From Panicum virgatum (Eukaryota; Streptophyta; Magnoliopsida; Poales; Poaceae), in assembly GCF_016808335.1 (NCBI RefSeq), contig NC_053150.1:31761238-31825237 (forward strand): a stretch of DNA of 64,000 nucleotides. Reading direction: 5' to 3'. The notes beneath the pieces are model-generated. The model made no database searches. It was not told where the DNA came from and worked only from the letters and a program-made list of their open reading frames with translations. The translations under genes were made by a program, and so were the position numbers. The number at the start of each line of letters is the position of its first letter. Within the stretch, counting starts at the first letter, position 1. Positions 21,576 to 33,050 of this stretch are shown piece after piece.

Positions 21576-22204
21576 GGCCCAAGTTCTCTCGCAGCCGGCA
21601 ACCAAATCGCTGATGCACATTAAACGCTAGTGGGTCCGCCACCACTGTGCGGTGCTCTCTAGTTCTCTTCCACCCGGCAGCCTGCTGAAACTAAGGGCGC
21701 CTTTGCGAGGGCTCAGGCCCCTTGCATGAAAGATGGAGCCGGAGCCGGTGGAGTTGATTTTTTTTGTTTGCTCCACCTTCTTGCAGCAAAGTTGTTCCTA
21801 TAGCTCACAGCCTCCTGGACAGAGCTGCACCACCTCTAGAGTATTTGGTAGAGCTACAGCACAAGCAAGAGTTGCCGAAGAAGTCGGAGCTATAGGAGCT
21901 AGAGCCTCCCAAAGAGACCCAAAAGTGACCTTGCACATTGCTGCTTTGGGGCTCGGGAATGACCAATGAAGCCAGTAGACCTGACGCTGTCTTTCCTTAG
22001 ATTTCTATTATATCAGTCGAGGTTTTGTTCAGCTTTCTCCCTTTTTATTGGGTGCATGTACAATGTCAACACGCTTATTAGAGTGTTTAGTTTGAGGTGC
22101 GGCTTGTGTTTTGAATAATCTAATCCTAGCTTTGAACAAATTTTTGTTGTTTGGTTTGAGAAATAATGTAGTGTGCTGATCCATCACTTCCACCTCACGG
22201 TTCT

Positions 22205-22351
22205 CATTGAACATATATACATGCTTAGTGTAAACACTAACCACCGAGAACATAAAATAAATTAAAGACACCTGAATATTGCAGGAAATAGTAAAAAAGT
22301 AGAGCCAGAATGATGTGAAACTTCTCTAAGCAAATAAACATCATCAGCTTT
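22205..22351. repeat. Paralogous block with the empty site of the 5-kb MULE
   Basis: The sequence from CATTGAACATATATACATGC through AATAGTAAAAAAGTAGAGCC to AACATCATCAGCTTTGAGA is contiguous here. At the other locus it is split: the first part is at about 27731-27798 and the second at 32823-32905. The junction AATATTGCA (22275-22283) corresponds to the TSD there. Confidence 0.8.
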
Positions 22352-22429
22352 GAGATAGTGTGAGAAGCCAGTGTGAGAAGCCTGACGTTGCCTCCTACGC
22401 CGGCACGGATCGAGCCGCTCCTCCCTTGC

Positions 22430-22735
22430 CACCACCTTCCATTCTCTCTGCTGCCACCTGGAGCCACTGCAGCGCGCGGGGGACTGCGGCGGTAGGATGG
22501 GGCGGCGAGTGCGCGGGGGACCGCGGCGACAGGATGGGGCGGCGAATGCGCGGGGGACCGCAGCGGCCGATGTAGCGGCAGGAGGCGGTGGAGAGCACGT
22601 GGGCGAGCGGATCTGGTAGCGCGGTGCATTCGTGGGGAGCAGCGACGGCCAAATCTGGTGGTTGGAGGCGGCGGCGAGCGAGCGTGCAGGAGTGTGGATC
22701 TGGCGGCGCTACGTGTTCGCAGACTCATTTCCTTG
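22430..22735. repeat. Diverged repeated block, copy b (GC-rich part)
   Basis: G-rich sequence with GCGGGGGACCG(C/A)GGCG units and a TTCGTGGGGAGCAGCG motif, shared with 20400-20640 and 27430-27600. It is preceded by GACCTGACGTTGCCTCC-like sequence also found at 20000. Confidence 0.55.
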
Positions 22736-24823
22736 AGCATCTCCAAAAGATTTTCTAAGGGTCCGTCTATATCGTGCTTGAGTGATTCGTGGACTTCCTA
22801 CACTCAAGTGATTACAGGCAACAAATCACATGAATCGGATACAAGCAAAAATTCGAGTGAAACATAGACAAATCTCACTCAAGTGATAAATCCAACACAA
22901 CCCGAATGATTCACACTACTAATCTCACACAAAACAGGCTTGAAAGGACTTCAAAAAGGAAATTCACACTATGGAACTAGGTGTAGAAGACAATAAATAG
23001 AATTGTAATTATAAAATTGAACAGGAGTGATTCAAATGCAGAAAAAAAGTGAAAACACAAATTTAACATAACAAATATTCTCAAAAATATTTCTATGGAA
23101 TACAAACAACAAAAGTTTGAGGGTGCCTTTAAACCCCACAAATGCCAAATGGCAAATACAAAAAAAGGCTAAAAAAATAAATTACAACAATAACTCAAAT
23201 AAATAATAGTTCAAGGTACACCGGCGATTTAACATGCTTGCACTGTAACTGGAACAATTTGTTCTTAATTAAGGTTATTAAAAAATTGAGAAAACTATTT
23301 TGCAAACTTCCTACACTCGACAGAATCATAATGAACAAAATTTCAGCTGAATTCATAAAGTAAGAACAAAACAATTAATCAATAAGTACAATTATTTATC
23401 CACCTAGAATTATTTATCCACCTAAACCCTGAACATGTAAACAACAACTATTAAAAATGCAAATTTATTTTTATTTGTGGACCTAAACCCTGCAGATGCG
23501 AATAACAACTATTAAAAATGTAAATATGGAAATATCTACTATATAGTATTTACACCTTGATTACACAAAAATGACAGTACAATTAGTACTGAAACTTTAT
23601 AATGAACAGACTATATTGTATTTAAAATACAACATAATTTACAACTAGAAAACAAAGGCACCAATTCAATACGAAGCCATTGTATAAGGATACTCAATAT
23701 GAAGCTGCACCTAGAATACAACTCTTCCTTAAAGTCAATATAAGCACCACTTCAATACTCAGAACTGTGCCAGGGATGACATGGTCTTCTCCACCTGCAT
23801 AGACCTACAAAGCAATTTGGCCAGAAGCATAACGGCATAGTACAAAGACACTGCTTCTGCAATGATCAATAGCAATTCTGTAGACAGACTCCCAAAGTTC
23901 TAGTAAAATATAAATTAGTATAAATCACATGTGCATACGAGAACGTGCATCATACATAATTTACAGTGACATTTCCACTGTAATTATGGTTATGCTACAC
24001 TGTAAGTATAGTAAATATATCATATTAATGTAGTAAATAATAGTGTAGAACAATTAGAAATAAGACTAATCTTGTGATCCATCGTTATAGTAAACTTAAA
24101 GCACTAGAAAGATGAAAAATTGAAAGGACTGGAAATAGTAAAAGGAAGAAAGACAAAAGGAGAGAACGCCCACCGGGACAAACCTCCTCTTCTCTACCAC
24201 TATGAAATGGCACAAATTACATATAGGATGCAAATTTCATAGGCAGTGGCAGGGGATAAATAAAAGTGGAAGGTAGAAGGAGGGCAGAGAATTAAAAAGT
24301 GTAAGCAAGTCATATTTTAAATTTATATATCACATTGCACATCACATTAGAGCTATTGATCCTATTAGAAGTAGTATAGGATCTTGTCACCTACTGTAGA
24401 CTGGAAGTAATAAAGAGCAAAATAGCAACAAATTTACTACAACATAACACTAAGCGGCAGTGTCAAAAAATTAACCAGTGGGAAATGGGGAAAGCAGATC
24501 AAGGAAACAACATTTAAAAAGCTGACACTAGTGGAAGTATAGTAATTATAAAACCATATGCAGGAATAGTCTGCAGTACTACTACAACTAAAAAATAGAA
24601 CTAAACAACCTCAATACTCTCATCTTATCTATTCTAGTTATAATATCCAATTAGTCAGAAATGTCTTCCAAGAAATAAGTATAAAATAAGCAGAAAACAA
24701 TATAGAATAAGTTTATATGTACACAATTTGTATGGTTCTGTTCTAGTCAATATTCACAACTGATTATTTATGGCTAGAGTATCTAGTATACTTGATTACG
24801 GTTATGGAAGAAACACATAGAAG
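22736..24823. other. AT-rich intergenic DNA, nothing recognised
   Basis: Almost no open frames on either strand. No LTR, MITE ends or RNA gene was recognised. A GAGCATCTCCAAAAGATTTTC motif at the left resembles the inverted GAGCACCTCCAAGAGATTAG near 27290, which may be the ends of one old 4.6-kb insertion. Confidence 0.5.
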
Positions 24824-25009
24824 CAGGGGCGGAGCCAGGTTGAAGGATTAGGGGGGCTGAGGCAACGTGACATTGTGTTTAGGGGGGCTAAACACTGTTA
24901 TTTGAATGCTAGGCAAGATGATGAAGCATGGAGGCTTCATGGGCACCTGGCCGGACGCACGGAGGGGGGGTGGCTTGAGCCCCCCATCCCCCTGTTGGCT
25001 TCGCCGCTG
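24824..25009. mobile_element. hAT-type MITE, 186 bp
   Basis: Ends CAGGGGCGGAGCCAGG and, in reverse complement, CAGCGGCGAAGCCAAC. Flanks CATAGAAG (24816-24823) and CATGGAAG (25010-25017) form an 8-bp TSD with one mismatch. The interior contains GGGGGGCT runs and GAGCCCCCCATCCCCC. Non-coding. Confidence 0.85.
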
Positions 25010-26585
25010 CATGGAAGTACTATCTCTGATGAGCGGGGATTTTATCTTACGGATGGGTGGTTCAATAAAAACTCTTGTGTCCATCTTTCAAAAAGAAGAA
25101 AACTCCGACCTGCAACCACTAGCAGATGCATGTTTGGGAGACTGTTGCTCACTGATGAGAGCACGACTTATTAGCCAAAAAGAACAGAGACTTTGTTGCG
25201 AAACTAAGGAAAAATCGATCTTAACCAGACAGGTCAAGCAGATATACAATAAAAAATCAGTTACCTAGCTACTCATTCGAAAACCTAAGAACAACATTCC
25301 CAGCAAACCCCCAGTCTAGCCAAGAGTTTTGCACCCTACTATGCACATAGTCAGTTACAAATCCAGCCACCTATAAATTAAAATGGTTGCATTGAGATTA
25401 TTGTTATCTAATTCACTTAACTACCTGTGTTACAAATTATTTCTGGCATTAATTCGAGAGAAATCTAGACTACTAAACCCGATCGCAAAGCAGAGACACA
25501 AAAAGAATGAGCAGGTACAAACTACGATACTGAATCCAACCGAACAACATATCGAACTAGACTAATCTCATGAATTAATTGGTTAAAAGCTATGCAACCA
25601 AAGCGAATGCCACAACACAGACTGCTAGACCAATCTAGTCAACAAGAAACATAGGTTAATACCACGGGAATTGAATGAAATACAGGACAGATCACAGGGT
25701 AATCGATCGAAATCAACCAAACAGAAATGCAAAAACATGAAATCCACGAGGGACAAAATGAAATAGCTTGTGACACTAACCAAAAATCACAGAATCAACT
25801 GTTAGTTCTTAATGAGTCCAACAAAACCCTAGACTCCGAATACATCAGGTAACTTCAATGGGGATCTGCAGAAATTTCAGAGCTAGAGAGTTGCAGATAA
25901 ACTGAAATGCCCACAAAATCGGAAGGGGACAGAGCGAAAGAACTCAGAAATAGCTTCATCAATAGATCGAATTTGAAAACCTAGCCACACAAATACAACA
26001 AACAACTAAGGAGACCTCAAAGGATGAGGACGAAGAGGATTGAATCCCTGCAAAATATATTTCTGCATAAACCCAACCAAACTACAGCACAAGCAAACAA
26101 AAATCGAAAGATCCCCACGAATCAGGTAACAAAATAACTATTGAGGATACTAAGTCTCAGGAGATACAAATCCAAACCTCAGAAAGAAGTTCAATCTGTG
26201 CGAATCAACGAAATTGCTGCGAAAACTAGAAATCGCCTCACCAAAAGCCCCCCTCCGCGGCCAGCGTAGCAAAGGAAATGGAGGATGAGAACGAGCCATG
26301 ACACCGAGAACCAAACAAATATCATAACACCGACAGCTCGGCCCCACATACAGGAAATAAAAATAAAAAACAAACGGCCGCTGGGAACAAGCGATGGCAG
26401 ATTAATCAGCAGCATGATCAGATGGTTCAAAATTCGAGTGACGGAAGGTGACATAACACTCGGGTGTTCGATAGCTTTCTCCTTTTCTAAATTAAACTAG
26501 CTAAATAGGAATTTAGCTAGGAATCCCTCTCTATATCTTCTCTTTCTCCAACAGACTAGCTAAATCTCCTCATTCATCTTCTCTT
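25010..26585. other. AT-rich intergenic DNA, nothing recognised
   Basis: Scattered short frames only. No domain, RNA gene or paired repeat was identified on either strand. Confidence 0.5.
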
Positions 26586-27210
26586 TCCAATTCACTGATG
26601 CATGGACCCTACAATATTATCTACTCCCCTTCTTCTTCTTGTGCTCCCATCCATGGCAGCTCTCACCTCTGCTCCTACAGCGGGCGGGCGCGGCACCACC
26701 GGCTACCGCCGGATCTTGCCGAGCTGCCTCGGGTGCGGGCGTGCGCGGCCCCCGCCACTGCCCGCTACTTGTAGAGGGTGCGTGTGGCCGCCGCCAGCCG
26801 CAACTCACGGAGGGCGCGCGTGGCCCCCAACGCCGGCGGTCGCTCGTAGGCAGGCGTGTGCGCATGCGGCCCCTACTGTCGGCCGCCGCTCGAAGAGGTC
26901 GCGCGCAGAGGCCCCTCGACGGTGGAGTATGCGGGGCAACCTCAAGGCCAGCGAAGGATCTCAATGGGCACCAGTAGAGGACCTCGAAGAGCACCGGCGG
27001 AGGACTTCAACAAGCATCGACACATGCGCGGGGGCGGCAGCAAGGCGCAGCAGCGGTGGCGCGAGGGCGGCAGCAGGGCGCCGGAGCGACGGCACGAGGG
27101 GTCGGGGGCGATGCAGCGTGGGAAAGAGAGGGCGGGTGGCAGAGAGATAACGAGCGGAGCAGGCTCATTTTTTTCCCGAGCGAGGGGCGTCGGATGCTGA
27201 GTTGAGTAGC
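26586..27210. other. GC-rich island without a recognisable gene
   Basis: Several overlapping frames are open on both strands (longest 182 codons, plus strand from 26602). Their products are Arg/Ala/Gly-rich and contain no recognised domain. It is flanked by GACTAGCTAAATCTCC on the left and ACCTAGCCAAGCAAGTTACC on the right, possible subterminal parts of a non-autonomous element. It may be captured coding sequence or simply GC-rich filler. Confidence 0.4.
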
Positions 27211-27429
27211 GAGCGGAGCAGTATGGAGTCTGTTGGAAGTTGATTTCTCCTCTTCTTTTCCTTTTTTACCTAGCCAAGCAAGTTACCTAATCTCTTGGAG
27301 GTGCTCTTAGGGTGTTGGATGGTTCTCATAAACTCGTTTATCAAAAAAAGTAAATGTGCTTCCTTTACACTTTGATGCTTAATGAGAAAATAATTTTGAT
27401 TAATACAATCCACAGATCTCAGATCCAAT

Positions 27430-27798
27430 GGCCAATGTGGATGACAAAGCGGCGATATGGCGCATTCATGGGGAGCGTCAGCGGCGCTGCATGTTCATGG
27501 GGTTATGCATCAGTGCATCGAGTTCGTGGGGAGACGCGCAGGCACAATGCATTCGTAGGGAGCAGCAATGGCTGCTAGCGCGAGAGAGCGGTGGAGGCCA
27601 GCTGCTGGTGATTGTTTTTATTTTCTTATTTGATCTGTAGGGGAGGATTATAGCGTGATCCGCCCCTAAAAATAGATTTTCAAAGGCGAGTGAGGGCGTC
27701 ACTTGCCCGTGCAAACAGAATTTGTAGCTGTGAACATATACATACTTAGTGTAAACACCAGTTCACATAAAATAAATTAAAGACATGTGAATATTCCA
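27430..27798. repeat. Diverged repeated block, copy c, cut by the MULE
   Basis: Shares with copy a the (C/G)GTTCGTGGGGA-type units, TTTATTTTCTTATTTGATCTG, GGCGAGTGAGGGCG and GTGCAAACAGAATTTGTAGC. With the 22205 block it shares AACATATACATACTTAGTG and CATAAAATAAATTAAAGACA. It ends at the MULE TSD; the remainder continues at 32823. Confidence 0.75.
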
Positions 27799-27950
27799 AG
27801 TTCACCCGCAGTCCATAAAGTATTTTACTGTTCTCATCCAGGTCCCCATCCTGCTAAAACGCATTTATGCATCCCTAATCTATTTAGCGCCGTCATTTAG
27901 GTCCAAAATTTCCACGGCACAGCCATTCCGCCGACGTGTCTCTGTCAGCG
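27799..27950. repeat. Left TIR of the MULE
   Basis: Pairs in inverted orientation with 32672-32822 at roughly 85-90% by eye. By analogy with MuDR it may hold the transposase promoter. Confidence 0.85.
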
Positions 27951-28425
27951 TGGCAACAGTCACACGAGAAGTACATGTGAGACGGGGAGGCATTGGACTT
28001 TAAGCAAAGAACCCCTTCGAGAATGGAAGAACCTCACATTTCCTCCTCCTCCTCCTCGAGTGACCTCGGTGCCTACGGGGACGGAACGGTCGGGGTGCGG
28101 TGGTAGAGGCGGCGGCCGTCGGCGATCGGCGACATCTTTGGACCGAGGAAGGCCGGTGAATGACAGAGAACTCAGGCTCCTAGTCGCCGTGGGCCTTTGC
28201 TCCCGGCGGCTGACGAAGATGACCACAAGAATGCTGCGCAAGGGAGAACCCGCCCCCATATACAGTTCGTGTTCCAAAATCCCAGATTTTCATACAAATC
28301 AATGTTGCTTTTCATTGGAATCGAGTATACATTTAGGGTTTTGTGGGATTCCGTGGATTTAGGGTTTCGAATACACAGTTAGGGTTTTGTTTCTTAATCC
28401 CAGTTTTTGAATGCTGAAATTTCTG

Positions 28426-31400
28426 ATGGTAGGGCCTGTATCTGAGGAATTTTCGCTTGAGGTGCATCATGGTGGTTTTTTCGTTGGGCAAGGGGAGAAT
28501 CGAGCGTACATTGATGAGAAGATTGACTGGTTTGATCAGTGTGACAGAGATACTTGGTCCCCTCTTTGGATAGATGATTTCATAGGTCAGCTTGGGTATA
28601 AGAAGACAGATACACTGATGGTATATTGGTTGTTGCCAGCGAAGAATCTTACAGATGGGCTGAGTCATAGTATCAGATGGTGACACCAATGTCATTGCTA
28701 GTATTGTAGATAGGGTGAAGAATCTAGTCATTTATCTTCACCATGATAACAATATCCATGGAGTAGATTGGGATAACATTGTTGTGAACCCTGTGGCAAG
28801 TATGCCCAAGGTTCTGAGCCCAAGGAAGGTCACCTTTGTGGAGAAGAAAGTGGGGGGGGGGGGGAGGGGAGAAACTACCAGATTTTTATTGCAATTTGAA
28901 CTCAAGAATGGAAGAAGACATTGGTCCTAAAACCAAAAGTGAAGGTAGTGATGACATTGAAGATGATCCAGATTTTGTGGACAATGACAATGACATAGAA
29001 GAATCAGATGATGACCTGTTTGCTGACAATGTGGATGAGGACATAGTTGCAGAGGTTGATGGAAAGAGGATGAGAAAGCCAACTGGGAGTAAACTCAGGG
29101 GCCAGCAGCTAGGTACTCAAGCTTATAATTATGATGATGAGCTTTCCACTGATGAATACTTGCAGATACCAGAGTCTGATGATGAAGGGCCAAGTACAAA
29201 GAGGTTCAAGGCATTTAGGATAGAGGACTTGGAGAGGCCAACATTTTTTTGTTGGGCAAACTTTTGAAAATAGGGCAGTTATTGAGGAAAGCAATCACTG
29301 AGTATAGTCTCAGAAATAGAGTTGCAATATTGATGCCAAGAAATGACAGCACAAGAGTGAGGGCCCATTGTGCTGATGGTTGTCCATGGACACTGTATGC
29401 ATCAAAGGACAGCAGAGTGAAGTGTTTTTTGGTCAAGACATATAATGGCCAACACAATTGTCAAAAGAAGTGGGTTTTGAAAAGATGCACCTCTGTATGG
29501 CTGACTGAGAAGTATCTTGAAGCATTCAGAGCAGATGACAAGATGACACTGAAGAATTTTGTAAGAACAGTTCAAAAGGAGTGGAACCTGACCCCTTCTA
29601 GGTCCAAGCTATCCAGGCAAGAATGCTTGCCTGGAAGACCATTTATGGTGATGAGATTAAGCAATACAGTCAGCTCTGGGATTTTGGTCAAGAACTGAGA
29701 AGGTCAAATCCTGGAAGTACTTTCTTTCTGAACCTTGATGGAGGTGCATTCAGTACACTGTACATGACTATTGATGCTTGTAAAAGAGGGTTTCTAAATG
29801 GCTGCAGACCAGTGATATGCTTGGATGGGTTCCACATCAAGACAAAGCTGGGAGGCCAACTGTTGACTGCTGTAGGAATTGATCCAAATGACTGCATCTT
29901 CCCAATAGCAGTGGCAGTGGTGGAGGTTGAATCACTTAGCACATGGAAATGGTTTTTGAATACACTCAAGGATGACCTGCACATTGATAACACATACCCT
30001 TGGATTATTATGACAAACAAGCAAAAGATTAGTTCAGTGTTTTTTACTTATGCAATTTGTTATCTGAAAATGAGTAGTGTGTATAATTGAATGTATTTGT
30101 GACTTATGCAGGGTATCATACCAGCTGTTCAGCAAGTGTTTTCAGAAGCTAAGCACATATTTTGTGTTAGGCACCTGTATCAGAACTTCCAAGGACACTT
30201 CAAAGTTGAGAATCTAAAAAACCAACTCTGGCATGTGGTAGGTCTAGCTCCATTAGTCAGTGGGAAAGGAACATGAAAAAGATGAAAACATTAAACAAAG
30301 ATGCCTATGATTGGTTGGAAAAAAATGGCACCAAACACCTGGGTGAGAGCTTTCTTTAGCACTTTTCCTAAATGTGACATTCTACTGAACAATTCATGTG
30401 AGGTTTTCAACAAATACATTCTAGAGGCTAGGGAACTTCCTGTACTTAGCATGTTGCAGAGGATCAAGTCTCAGTTGATGACCAGACATTGCAACAAGCA
30501 GAAGGAGGTAGAGAGCTTCCAAGGACAAATCTGTCCCAAGATTAGGAAAAAGATTGCAAAAAATGCAGAATTGGCAAACATATGTTATGCAATGCTAGCT
30601 GGGAAAGGCATATTCCAAGTTGAGGTTAAAGATTACCAACACATTGTGGATCTTGAGATGAAAACTTGTGACTGCAGGAGGTGGGAACTGACAGGAATGC
30701 CATGTTCTCATGCCATTTCATGCTTGAGGCATGAAAAAATGGCTACAGAATCAATAGTGGACAGTTGTTATTCTGTTGTTTCCTTTCTGACTGCATATGC
30801 TAACAATATCTGGCCATGCAAGGATATGTCTGAATGGGAAAAGACAAATGGCCCGGATGTGGCACCACCAGTTTATGAGAAGAAGGTTGGAAGGCCACCA
30901 AAGGAAAGGAAGAAACAACCTGAAGAGGTACAAGGATGGTTTGGCCCTAAGCTATCAAAGCATGGTCTAGTGATGCATTGTGGCTGGTGCAAGTCAACAG
31001 AGCACAACGTAAAGACTTGTAAGCTGAAAAAGGATGGAATCAAGCCACCAGAAATTAGGGAAGAACTTGTACCAGACCCATATGTAGTTGAACAAGAAGA
31101 AGAAGCATATGTGGCTCCTGCCCCAACAGTCAATGAACCAGAAGCACATTGGTTCCCCTCTACACAGCAGAGCACAACAATGCTATCTCGGATTTCTCAT
31201 AGCCTATGTATACAATTTTCAGTGTCTAACAATTGACATTGATTTCTCTTCTTTGCTCACAGCCAACTCAGACCTCAAGCATGGACCAGCACTTCCTTCC
31301 TGTGTTAGAATCTGCCTTCATCCAGTGGAACCAGCTTACTGCAAGGTCACTTCCACTGACTACATCAAGTAAATTAAAGCTGGGAAGGCCAAGATTACCA

Positions 31401-31531
31401 AGAAGAAGCCTGCACCTACTGCTGCCAAGAAGACGCCTGGAGCTACTGCTGCCAACAAGAAGCTTGGAGTTGCTGCTGCCAAGAAGAAGCCTGGAGCACC
31501 TGCAGCCAAGAAATCTAGACCACCTGCTTGA
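28426..31531 (+). pseudogene. MURA-type Mutator transposase, multiply frameshifted
   Basis: Would cut and move the element. The N-terminal domain starts MVGPVSEEFSLEVHHGGFFV, followed by an acidic stretch (28940-29080) and the Mu DNA-binding region ([24 protein letters not shown]). The MULE catalytic core has [20 protein letters not shown] (first Asp) but MTNKQK where the family has a (S/T)D(R/K)QKG motif, so the second Asp reads Asn. A SWIM zinc finger (CDCRRWELTGMPCSHAISC) and a C-terminal CCHC knuckle (CGWCKSTEHNVKTC) are intact. Frames shift near 28670, at a G run near 28856, at a T run near 29250, and near 29615, 30240 and 30320. The expected intron at about 30026 lacks a GT donor (ATTAGT). 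The tail is Lys/Ala-rich. Clearly non-functional as read. Confidence 0.9.
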
Positions 31532-31899
31532 GTCTACTTGTCATGAAGATGTCTTTTTTTTTCGCAGAAATCTCTTTTGTGCATGGCATAGGTTTCTCTT
31601 TTGTGAATGTATTATACATGATCATAGTTATGTAATGGCAAGTCTACTGGCAAAACTAGGAGGCTGAGCATCAGATTGCCTCATGCCTACTTCTCGTGTT
31701 TAATAGCAAAACTGGAATGCTATGGTTCTTAATGGCTACTTGTCCTGTTGGTTCTTAATGGCTACAAGGAAATGATGAATATGAATATCACATCTACAAT
31801 GCTATGAATACCATATCTGTCACTACATCATTTCAGACAAACAAACTGACAATTGCAAACATGCCCAACATCATTTCATTTCTTAACCACATCAGTACA

Positions 31900-32467
31900 T
31901 TAGTATGACCACTTCAACATCTGAACAATGACAAGAAACAGAACTACCATACATACAACAACCATGCATTTCAACAACCTAGCTATTTCCTTGCTAGAAG
32001 CCAACAATGCTCTTAGAACATTTCTACTGTCTTCATCCATCACCCTTTGTCCAAAACTCTCAACAGTTGTCATTGCTTCAAGAACATTGTCGCCACCACA
32101 CTTCTTCTTCTCTTCACCAGTTGCCATTGCATCAACAATTTCATTGTCACCACCACCAGAATTGTCCTTCAAGTACTGCACACAACTGTCTTCCCAGTGC
32201 CAAAATGGGCCCTAGTTCCATCGCTCTGCATCTCCAAAACTTATCAACCAAAATAGGATTGCCCAGTCAAATCCAGGTCAGAACAACCAAAACACACCCA
32301 CTTACCTTGTGATTTGGGCACGTGTAGAAAACGTGGCATTTAGACCATGGCTTCTTCGACTTCAGTTCAACCACTCGGCGGCATCGGCAATCTGGGCATG
32401 TAATCAATGGTGGCTTCACCCTTCCTCTCTGCCTAATCGATGCGGACGAGGCCGATTCAGTCTCCAT
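31900..32467 (-). CDS. GRF-type zinc-finger protein with C-terminal membrane segment, carried by the MULE
   Basis: Two exons, 32306-32467 and 31900-32211, with GT-AG borders (AAG|GTAAGT and CTAG|GGC). Both are in phase and together encode 157 residues ending KWSY. Exon 1 holds CPDC (Cys24, Cys27), then Cys44 and CPNH (50-53). Exon 2 continues with GPFWHWEDSC, matching the GRF zinc-finger layout of a basic CPxC, a CPxH and an FWxWED. Residues 136-153 are strongly hydrophobic (CMVVVCMVVLFLVIVQ), so the protein is probably tail-anchored; residues 86-135 are charged and may form a helix. Zf-GRF proteins with such a tail are common in plants. No stop or frameshift is present, in contrast to the convergent transposase. 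Function in the element is unknown; a helper role like mudrB is only an inference from position. Confidence 0.82.
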
Positions 32468-32671
32468 GCGCTCGGATTCAATGGATTTGGGGAGGAGCTT
32501 GGGATTGCGCTTCGGGGATTGGGGCTAGGGTTCGGTGATAGGGGAATGGGCTGGCGGAATATGAAGCAGAAGAGAAGGAATGGGGGTTTTTGTAGCACGA
32601 GTACAAGTTAGGGGGCTAAGTGAAAATGAACATGATGTCCAGTGGCGCCAAAACTCCCGCCAAAATGAAAT

Positions 32672-32822
32672 GACATGGCAGAGCCACGTCGGCGGAATGG
32701 CTGTGCCGTGGCAACTTTGGACCTAAACGACGGCACTAAATAGTTTAGGGACGCGTAAATGCATTTTAGTAGGATGGAGACCTGGACGAGAACAGTGAAA
32801 TACTTTAAGGACTGCGGGTGAA
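32672..32822. repeat. Right TIR of the MULE
   Basis: Inverted partner of 27799-27950. It lies about 205 bp upstream of the GRF gene ATG and so may serve as its promoter. Confidence 0.85.
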
Positions 32823-33050
32823 ATTATCTCAATAGTAAAAAAGTAGAGCCAGAATGATTTGAACTTCTCTAAGCAAATAAACATCATCAGCTTTGAGACT
32901 CTGCTTTCTTGCCAAATCGGAAGCAAATCTGTAGGAATTTCACACGCTTAGTTCTATGTTCTATACACGGCGGTTCAGATAAGAATCCACTGATGCAATC
33001 CTACATGTCTCCAAAGTGGGACATTTTGGTAAAATCAGCTCAGCTAATAA

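Larger units (their letters stand above)
27799..32822. mobile_element. 5.0-kb MuDR-like MULE with two convergent genes
   Basis: Terminal inverted repeats of about 150 bp (27799-27950 and 32672-32822) share TTCACCCGCAGTCC, GTATTT(T/C)ACTGTTCTC, TTTAGGTCCAAA and CACGGCACAGCCATTCCGCC. Flanks AATATTCCA (27790-27798) and ATTATCTCA (32823-32831) are a diverged 9-bp TSD; the paralogous empty site has AATATTGCA. Inside are a plus-strand transposase and a minus-strand zinc-finger gene transcribed toward each other, the same layout as mudrA and mudrB in maize MuDR, where the TIRs act as promoters. TSD and TIR divergence, and the broken transposase, indicate an old insertion. Confidence 0.9.

Noticed and set aside
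26602..27150. A 182-codon plus-strand frame as a possible gene
   Set aside because: Arg/Ala-rich product, competing frames on both strands, no splice or domain evidence; reported only as a GC-rich island.
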